From an uncultured bacterium (GTDB lineage: Bacteria > Bacillota > Clostridia > Oscillospirales > Ruminococcaceae), in NCBI GenBank assembly GCA_905214265.1, contig CAJMLQ010000098.1:1-11125 (forward strand): a DNA stretch of 11,125 bases, read 5' to 3'. Of the stretch, positions 7,278-11,125 are shown in pieces. A program made the translations under genes and the position numbers. Position 1 is the stretch's first letter, and each line of letters opens with the position of its first letter. The notes under the pieces are model-generated. The model saw only the letters and a list, made by a program, of their open reading frames with translations. It made no database searches and was not told where the DNA came from.

Positions 7278-7523
7278 AGCTTTCATCTCGCGGTACCACT
7301 TCACATTTGCTCCTGCCTCGCGGCAAGGGCCTCACCCGGTACAATCATACCGTTCCGCTGTAACAGGCGGTCCTGTCGCAGCCTCAAACGCAGTTCTGCG
7401 CTTCGGTGCGCCGTTCAGGGGCTACCTTCCTCTTTTTCCGCCTGCTTTCCTCCCAGCGATGGAAAGCTCTCTGAGAGGCGGGATAAAAGCCTACTCTCCC
7501 CATCATCACGTTTTCAATGATTC
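7238..7523 (-). promoter_or_regulatory. T-box riboswitch ahead of rqcH-valS, probably tRNA-Val specific
   Basis: The leader has all main T-box parts. The T-box sequence AGTGGTACCGCG (7289-7300) sits in an antiterminator closed by TGAAG/CTTCA and GCGAG/CTCGC. The terminator follows at 7238-7277. Stem I has a basal GGGG/CCCC helix (7498-7501 with 7418-7421), a loop E motif with AGTA (7492-7495) opposite GAA (7427-7429), a CCGCCT/AGGCGG helix, an AGAGAG bulge and a distal hairpin (7444-7467). A stem with a GCGA loop lies just before the antiterminator. In the specifier loop GUA (Val, plus-strand 7423-7425) overlaps GGU (Gly, 7424-7426). The bulge reads TGGT, which pairs with discriminator A73, as in tRNA-Val; tRNA-Gly has U73. 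With valS downstream, Val is preferred. Uncharged tRNA should stabilise the antiterminator and raise rqcH-valS transcription. Confidence 0.95.
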
Positions 7524-7529
7524 TTATTT

Positions 7530-7558
7530 ATCATAGCAGGTACCACGCAGTTTGTCAA
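7530..7558 (-). promoter_or_regulatory. Sigma-A promoter of the T-box-rqcH-valS transcript
   Basis: On the minus strand a consensus TTGACA (7553-7558) lies 17 bp from TATGAT (7530-7535), preceded by TGC for an extended -10. Transcription should begin near 7523. The -35 is only 27 bp past the nif3 stop, and no terminator is visible between them, so nif3 read-through would also meet the T-box. Confidence 0.9.
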
Positions 7559-7585
7559 GTCCCCAGTGGCATTTTTATCCAAAGT

Positions 7586-8344
7586 TCACAGCAGCCGGAA
7601 CAACGGCTCGTCGGTTTTGGCCCGCTCAAATCCAGTTTCCGGAAATCGCTCCGCTAAGTACCGGCGTACTGGCTCCAGGATGATCTCCTCCGTCTCATAA
7701 TGCCCGGCGTCAATCAGAGTCAGCCCCCCATTGGCGGCCGATACAACTACATCGTGCTTCACATCGCCAGTAACATAAGCGTCCGCCCCCGCCGCCAGAA
7801 CCGCCTGAAGGAAGCCCCCTCCAGAGCCGGAGCAGACTGCCACCTTCCGGGCAAGGAAACCCGCGTCATAGACCCGCAGCGTCCGCAGCCCCAACCGCTC
7901 CTTTACCATCCGGGCTAGCTCCAACCCACTGAGAAGCCTCTCCGGTTCTCCGACTTTGACGAAGCCCTCTCCGCCCGGCAGGTCTTCCACGTCCGTCAAG
8001 CCCAGCTGCGCTGCCAAAACATCGCTGACGCCGCCTTTGGCCCGATCTAGGCAGGTGTGAGCAGAGATCACCGCAACCCCCGCCTGAACCGCGCTATACA
8101 CTACGCTCCCCAGCTCTACTCGCCGCAGTGGATCGAAAATCACCGGATGATGAGTCAGCACCAGCTGCGCCCCCCGTTCCGCAGCCTCCTCGCAGACGGC
8201 CTGGGTCAAATCCAGCGCCAGCAGGCAGAGAGAGACCGGCTGTTCCATCCCACCGATCAAAAGGCCGCCGTTGTCAAAGCTCTCCGCCGTATCAAAGGGA
8301 GCCCACTGATTCAATGCCTGATAGATCTCGCCGACTGTGTTCAT
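7586..8344 (-). CDS. Nif3-like dinuclear metal-centre protein (NIF3/DUF34 family)
   Basis: A 252-residue protein of the NIF3 family (YqfO in Bacillus). It opens with a typical SFDNGGLLIG segment (22-31). Expected metal ligands are visible: THHP with His65-His66, Asp100 in the HTCLDRAKGG segment (normally HTNLDxAxGG), and His215 and Glu219 in GHYETE. It is the short form, without the insertion domain that makes the Bacillus homologue about 370 residues. Members form hexameric toroids; they are often labelled 'GTP cyclohydrolase 1 type 2', but the cellular role is unsettled. The start ATG overlaps the stop of trmK as ATGA (8341-8344), which implies translational coupling. This trmK-nif3 pair is widely conserved in Firmicutes. 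Confidence 0.95.
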   Translation of the reverse strand: MNTVGEIYQALNQWAPFDTAESFDNGGLLIGGMEQPVSLCLLALDLTQAVCEEAAERGAQLVLTHHPVIFDPLRRVELGSVVYSAVQAGVAVISAHTCLDRAKGGVSDVLAAQLGLTDVEDLPGGEGFVKVGEPERLLSGLELARMVKERLGLRTLRVYDAGFLARKVAVCSGSGGGFLQAVLAAGADAYVTGDVKHDVVVSAANGGLTLIDAGHYETEEIILEPVRRYLAERFPETGFERAKTDEPLFRLL

Positions 8345-9039
8345 CGCGCGTCCTCCTCTACTGAACGAATTTGCCCGATCAGCCGTTGATAACGAACCGT
8401 ACTTTCCGCATCGCGCCCGGATTGACTCAACCCAAGGGCGATCACCTCCAGCTTCTTTCGGAGATTCCGCAGATATCTCTCTGCCGCAGGCCGTTTTTCC
8501 AGATCATGGAGTGCCTCGGGAATCCGCCCTACATGGGCAAACAGGTCATCACACGCCCACGGCTCTCCGCCGCTGCGGGCGTTGATCACCGTGTATATCT
8601 TTCCCGCCGCCTCCGCAGGAGTCTCCGCCAGAATTTGGATACCGTGCACGCACAACCAGTTTCGCAGATATGGAGCCTGTGTCATGGGCTGAAGAATGAG
8701 GTTGATGCCGGTTAAAGGAAGCCGCTTTTCCAGAATTTCTGCGATGAGCATCCCCCCCATCCCGGCGATAACGAGATCTGTTACCCCTTTTAGGTCAATT
8801 CCGTCCAGTCCATCTGCCAGTTGAGTGCAAATCTTCCCCTCCAAGCCCGCCGCTGCGATATTCCGCTGTGCGGAAGCCAGGGGCTGCGGGTTTATGTCGG
8901 AGGCCAGCGCTCGCTGCGCCAGTCCTCTCTCCACCAGAAAAACTGGCAGATAGCCATGATCGGTCCCAACGTCCACCACATATGCTCCCGCCGTTACAAA
9001 ATCGGCGGCGGCCAGAAGCCGCCCGTCCAGTGCTGTCAT
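8341..9039 (-). CDS. trmK: tRNA (adenine(22)-N1)-methyltransferase
   Basis: A 232-residue Rossmann-fold methyltransferase of the TrmK (YqfN) family, which methylates N1 of A22 in the D-loop of some tRNAs using SAM. The N-terminal ALDGRLLAAADFV segment leads into the SAM-binding VVDVGTDHGYLPVFLV (21-36). ASDINPQPLASAQRN (46-60) covers the acidic residue that binds ribose, GMGG at 93-96 is characteristic, and LQPMTQAPYLRNWL (116-129) is the family segment after the core. The start at 9039 follows AGGAGG (9045-9050) by five bases; a TTG at 9060 would precede that site and is rejected. It is coupled to nif3 by ATGA overlap and separated from the DUF1858 gene by a hairpin. No strong promoter of its own is seen, so expression probably comes from upstream. 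Confidence 0.95.
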   Translation of the reverse strand: MTALDGRLLAAADFVTAGAYVVDVGTDHGYLPVFLVERGLAQRALASDINPQPLASAQRNIAAAGLEGKICTQLADGLDGIDLKGVTDLVIAGMGGMLIAEILEKRLPLTGINLILQPMTQAPYLRNWLCVHGIQILAETPAEAAGKIYTVINARSGGEPWACDDLFAHVGRIPEALHDLEKRPAAERYLRNLRKKLEVIALGLSQSGRDAESTVRYQRLIGQIRSVEEDAR

Positions 9040-9054
9040 AAAAACCTCCTGGAA

Positions 9055-9088
9055 TATCAAAAGAGGACGTCCGCCGACGCCCCCTTTT
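9055..9088 (-). terminator. Hairpin between the DUF1858 gene and trmK
   Basis: On the minus strand AAAAGGGGGCGTC (9076-9088) pairs with GACGTCCTCTTTT (9059-9071) around a GGCG loop, 13 bp with two G-U pairs. Only four U are present, within the stem, followed by GATATT. It looks like a weak or partial terminator and ends nine bases before the trmK ribosome binding site, so it may tune trmK-nif3 relative to the small upstream gene. Confidence 0.6.
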
Positions 9089-9099
9089 CTGGTTGTCTC

Positions 9100-9300
9100 T
9101 CACTTTCCGGACAGGAACGAGTTGATCTGTTCAACCAGATCGTCCGCATCCACGCCATGTACATCGCACGCATCGGCAATGGACTCGCCGCGGGCGGAAG
9201 GACAGCCCAAGCAGTGCATCCCCATCGCGAGGAAAAACTGCGCAGTAGTGGGCTCGGCATCCAAAACGTCGCCGATAACGGATTCTTTCGTTACAACCAT
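9100..9300 (-). CDS. DUF1858 domain-containing protein
   Basis: A 66-residue protein matching the DUF1858 family (also known as the hybrid-cluster-protein-associated disulfide domain). It shows the full pattern: VTKESVIGDVLDAEP at the N-terminus, then GMHCLGCPSARGE with a CxxC (Cys30, Cys33), an extra Cys45, and a C-terminal helix DADDLVEQIN. The family is common in anaerobes, alone or fused to redox proteins; its chemistry is not settled, and a thiol or metal role is only suggested by the CxxC. The ATG at 9300 is preferred because the AGAAAGGA site sits about eight bases upstream; the ATG at 9309 directly abuts that site. It has its own promoter in the metA gap and lies ahead of trmK-nif3. 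Confidence 0.9.
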   Translation of the reverse strand: MVVTKESVIGDVLDAEPTTAQFFLAMGMHCLGCPSARGESIADACDVHGVDADDLVEQINSFLSGK

Positions 9301-9332
9301 TTCATTCATCCTTTCTGTTGGACTCTGCCTCT

Positions 9333-9361
9333 ATTATACCCCATTCTGTCCGAATAATCAA
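9333..9361 (-). promoter_or_regulatory. Sigma-A promoter of the DUF1858 gene (and perhaps trmK-nif3)
   Basis: On the minus strand TTGATT (9356-9361) lies 17 bp from a perfect TATAAT (9333-9338). The -35 ends four bases after the metA stop. No terminator is visible after metA, so this gene can also receive metA read-through. Confidence 0.8.
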
Positions 9362-9364
9362 GGG

Positions 9365-10303
9365 TCAACAGCGCTGTCCCTGCTGGCGGTCCATCTCCTC
9401 TAGGTTAAAGGGTGTCTGCTGATAAACAAAGTAATTCAGCCAGTTGACAAAAAGCAGGTTCGCGTGGCTGCGCCAGATAAAACGCGGCGGATTCTCCGGA
9501 TCATCGCCTTCGAAATAATTGTACGGCAGATGAATCGGCAGCCCCTTTTCCAAGTCGCGGAAATATTCCGCCGCCAGAGTGCCCCTATCGTACTCCGAAT
9601 GGCCTGTGACAAAGAAGCGCCGCCCGGTTTTATCCGCGACGATGTGTACCCCGGAAAGCTCCGATTTGGTCAGGATTTCCAAATCCGGGCACCAGAGGAT
9701 ATCCTCCTCCCGCACCTCGGTGTGACGGGAATGGGGGACGTAAAAGGTCTCATCAAACCCCCGCAGCAATTGATGAAAAGGCTGAAGCACCGTATGGGGG
9801 AAAACACCGAACATCTTCTCCGGCAGGTCGTATTTCGGGATGCCGTAGTGATAATAAAGTCCCGCCTGCGCTCCCCAGCAGATGTGAAGAGTGGAGTAAA
9901 CGTTAGTCTTGGACCACTCAAAGACCTCGCACAGCTCCGGCCAGTAGTCCACATTTTCAAATGGCATCTGCTCCACCGGCGCGCCAGTGATAATCAGCCC
10001 ATCGAACCGCTCCTCGCGAACATCCGCCAGTGTCTTGTAATACTTAAAAAGATGGTCGTCGGAGGTGTTTTTTGAAACGTGAGAAGCCATCTGCAAAAGC
10101 TCCAGATCAATCTGAAGCGGCGTGTTGGACAGAAGCCGCAGCAGCTGCGTCTCCGTCTCAATCTTTTTGGGCATCAAATTAAGAATCGCAATTTTCAGTG
10201 GCCGGATGTCCTGATGAACAGCCCGTTCCTCGTCCATAACAAAAATATTTTCCCGCTGCAAGGCGGAGTTTGCCGGAAGAGATGCCGGTATTTTAATGGG
10301 CAT
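9365..10303 (-). CDS. metA: Homoserine O-acetyltransferase, MetA type
   Basis: A 312-residue MetA-family acyltransferase, which activates homoserine for methionine synthesis. It opens with the typical MPIKIPASLPA and ENIFVM. The catalytic residues sit at the canonical numbers: Cys142 in HICWGAQA, and His235 and Glu237 in GHSEYD. Residue 111 is Glu in GAPVEQ; published work on this family links Glu111 to acetyl-CoA use and Gly111 (Escherichia coli) to succinyl-CoA, so this enzyme should make O-acetylhomoserine. The ATG at 10303 follows GGAGG by eight bases and gives this exact numbering; an upstream GTG at 10309 lies only two bases from the same site and is rejected. It has its own promoter with a leader under 30 nt, so no SAM riboswitch or T-box precedes it. 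Confidence 0.97.
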   Translation of the reverse strand: MPIKIPASLPANSALQRENIFVMDEERAVHQDIRPLKIAILNLMPKKIETETQLLRLLSNTPLQIDLELLQMASHVSKNTSDDHLFKYYKTLADVREERFDGLIITGAPVEQMPFENVDYWPELCEVFEWSKTNVYSTLHICWGAQAGLYYHYGIPKYDLPEKMFGVFPHTVLQPFHQLLRGFDETFYVPHSRHTEVREEDILWCPDLEILTKSELSGVHIVADKTGRRFFVTGHSEYDRGTLAAEYFRDLEKGLPIHLPYNYFEGDDPENPPRFIWRSHANLLFVNWLNYFVYQQTPFNLEEMDRQQGQRC

Positions 10304-10337
10304 GCCCACGCCCTCCCTTACTCAATCAATCGTTTCT

Positions 10338-10366
10338 ATCATAGCACATTTGGAGGGCGTTTGCAA
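10338..10366 (-). promoter_or_regulatory. Sigma-A promoter of metA
   Basis: On the minus strand TTGCAA (10361-10366) lies 17 bp from TATGAT (10338-10343), which is preceded by TGC as an extended -10. The predicted start near 10331 leaves a 28-nt leader. Confidence 0.85.
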
Positions 10367-10370
10367 GCAT

Positions 10371-10393
10371 TTTGTATGTCTGTAAAATACAAA
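10371..10393. repeat. Inverted repeat upstream of the metA -35
   Basis: TTTGTAT (10371-10377) and ATACAAA (10387-10393) form a perfect 7-bp inverted repeat with a nine-base spacer, ending four bases upstream of the metA -35. No U-tract follows in either direction, so it is a candidate operator and not a terminator of the gene upstream. No binding protein can be named. Confidence 0.4.
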
Positions 10394-10403
10394 CACTTGT
10401 CTT

Positions 10404-10664
10404 TTATTGGTGTTCAGATTCCTTTAGCGCCTTCTCCAGAGCATTCGCCAGCTGATCCGGACAGGAGGTCGCTTTCATGCCGCAGCGAATCCCTTTCAAA
10501 AGCGGGATAAGCTCCTCCGGCTTTCTCCCTATGCAGAGCGCTGCTACCCCTTGGGTGTTCCCGCTGCATCCTCCCGTAAAGTTAACGGCTTTGACAACTC
10601 CGTCTTCGATGGAGAGGTCGATTTTCCGGGAACATACGCCCCGGGGCTGATACGTCAATTTCAT
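10404..10664 (-). CDS. TSCPD domain-containing protein, TIGR03905-like
   Basis: An 86-residue cysteine-rich protein with the domain's name motif, TSCPD, at 66-70 in KATSCPDQLANAL. It also has GGCSGNTQGV (31-40), the other conserved stretch, and cysteines at 11, 33, 44, 61 and 68. The TSCPD domain is best known from the C-terminus of adenosylcobalamin-dependent ribonucleotide reductases; short stand-alone members such as this one are common in Clostridia and have no established function. The cysteine pattern would allow metal binding, but that is inference. The ATG at 10664 follows AAAGGAAG by six bases; an upstream ATG at 10697 precedes that site and is rejected. It is monocistronic, facing away from the gene at 10843, and no reductase gene is nearby. 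Confidence 0.92.
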   Translation of the reverse strand: MKLTYQPRGVCSRKIDLSIEDGVVKAVNFTGGCSGNTQGVAALCIGRKPEELIPLLKGIRCGMKATSCPDQLANALEKALKESEHQ

Positions 10665-10713
10665 AAAGAACTTCCTTTCTATTGTCCTATGCAACATTTG
10701 ATCCTTTTAAAAT

Positions 10714-10742
10714 ATTTTACTCTTTTGTCCTCTCCGCTTCAA
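10714..10742 (-). promoter_or_regulatory. Probable sigma-A promoter of the TSCPD gene
   Basis: On the minus strand TTGAAG (10737-10742) lies 17 bp from TAAAAT (10714-10719). The match is weaker than the others in this window but the spacing is right, and the start would fall about 43 bases before the ATG. Confidence 0.6.
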
Positions 10743-10782
10743 CTGGAAAATTGTAAATATTCAAGGTTTTGCCGGAAGTCGC

Positions 10783-10811
10783 TTGTAAAATTCCCAAAAA
10801 CACTGTATAAT
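10783..10811 (+). promoter_or_regulatory. Sigma-A promoter of the gene at 10843
   Basis: TTGTAA (10783-10788) lies 17 bp from a perfect TATAAT (10806-10811). The start near 10818 gives a leader of about 25 nt. It is back to back with the TSCPD promoter, with about 40 bp between the two -35 boxes. Confidence 0.85.
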
Positions 10812-10842
10812 AAAATTATTATCAAACCGGAGGTGCAGTTTC

Positions 10843-11125
10843 ATGCGTTCTCTTAACGCGATCAATGAGTTCAAGCGCGAAGCGCCGAATGCAATTTTTA
10901 CAAAGGATCAGGCTCTCCAAATTACCCTGAAGCTTCTGACGAAAGAGCTGAACGACCCTGCCAACAGCGACAATGAAATCGCCGTTCTCAAACGTGCCGT
11001 GGATCATTTCACCTTTCAGCATCTCGATGCCACTGCTACCGAAACGGATGCGCTGCTTGACTCCTTCAATGTGGCCCGGATTACGACCAGTGACATTGTG
11101 GAAGGCATAAAAACCGTCCTGTTCG
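10843..11125 (+). CDS. Unrecognised protein, N-terminal part, cut by the window end
   Basis: ATG 10843 follows GGAGGTG (10829-10835) by seven bases and opens a frame that stays open to the last base, 94 codons. I do not recognise the family. The visible part is polar and probably mostly helical, with no cysteine, signal peptide or membrane segment: MRSLNAINEFKRE, then a helix around QALQITLKLLTKEL, a DNEIAVLKRAVDHF helix and a DIVEGIKTVLF end. A clear promoter and ribosome binding site, ordinary codon use and no stop codons make it a real gene. It is divergent from the TSCPD gene; without the remainder no function can be offered. Confidence 0.8.
   Translation, partial: MRSLNAINEFKREAPNAIFTKDQALQITLKLLTKELNDPANSDNEIAVLKRAVDHFTFQHLDATATETDALLDSFNVARITTSDIVEGIKTVLF

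Noticed and set aside
7289..7300. T-box specific for tRNA-Gly
   Set aside because: The GGU triplet fits the common register, but the bulge base T would oppose U73 of tRNA-Gly and no glycine gene is downstream. Not excluded, only less likely.
7221..7304. N-terminal extension of RqcH to 7304
   Set aside because: It would translate the T-box antiterminator and terminator; the 7220 start has a good ribosome binding site and places Asp97-Arg98 at the family numbering.
10304..10309. GTG start for metA at 10309
   Set aside because: Only two bases separate it from GGAGG; the ATG at 10303 has proper spacing and puts Glu111, Cys142, His235 and Glu237 in canonical positions.
1..11125. CRISPR array, insertion sequence, phage or toxin-antitoxin genes
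   Set aside because: No regularly spaced repeats, transposase motifs, terminal inverted repeats or small toxin-antitoxin pairs were seen; all long coding regions are accounted for by housekeeping genes.

Overview
The window reads as chromosomal housekeeping DNA of a Gram-positive anaerobe of class Clostridia, most likely near Oscillospiraceae/Ruminococcaceae. This is inferred from AGGAGG-type ribosome binding sites, sigma-A promoters with 17-bp spacers, a T-box leader, RqcH, the trmK-Nif3 gene pair, a stand-alone DUF1858 protein and a TIGR03905-type TSCPD protein. No mobile element, CRISPR array, rRNA, tRNA or phage gene was seen.

Layout. Positions 1-740 (+) hold the 3' end of dapB followed by a small two-ACT-domain protein that resembles the regulatory half of aspartokinase; together they are the tail of a lysine/diaminopimelate operon. 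Positions 757-2711 (+) hold a strong extended -10 promoter, a structured leader of about 120 nt, rpsB (S2), a 12-bp hairpin, tsf (EF-Ts) and a terminator. Positions 2737-7558 (-) hold the most interesting unit: a sigma-A promoter, a complete T-box riboswitch, rqcH, valS and a terminator. The T-box sits directly in front of rqcH, and valS is the second gene. Its TGGT bulge fits a tRNA with discriminator A73, and a GUA triplet lies in the specifier loop, so tRNA-Val is the best reading. A Gly GGU triplet overlaps it one base away.

Positions 7586-9309 (-) hold nif3, trmK and a DUF1858 gene; trmK and nif3 overlap by ATGA. Positions 9365-10366 (-) hold metA, whose Glu111 predicts acetyl-CoA use, with its own promoter and a short leader that leaves no room for a SAM riboswitch. 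Positions 10404-11125 hold a divergent pair: a TSCPD-domain protein (-) and an unrecognised gene (+) that runs off the window end.

Functionally the window covers amino-acid supply (dapB, ACT protein, metA), translation (rpsB, tsf, valS, trmK) and ribosome-associated quality control (rqcH). No clearly new multi-gene system is present. The best lead is placement of the ribosome-rescue factor RqcH under aminoacylation-sensing T-box control together with valS.
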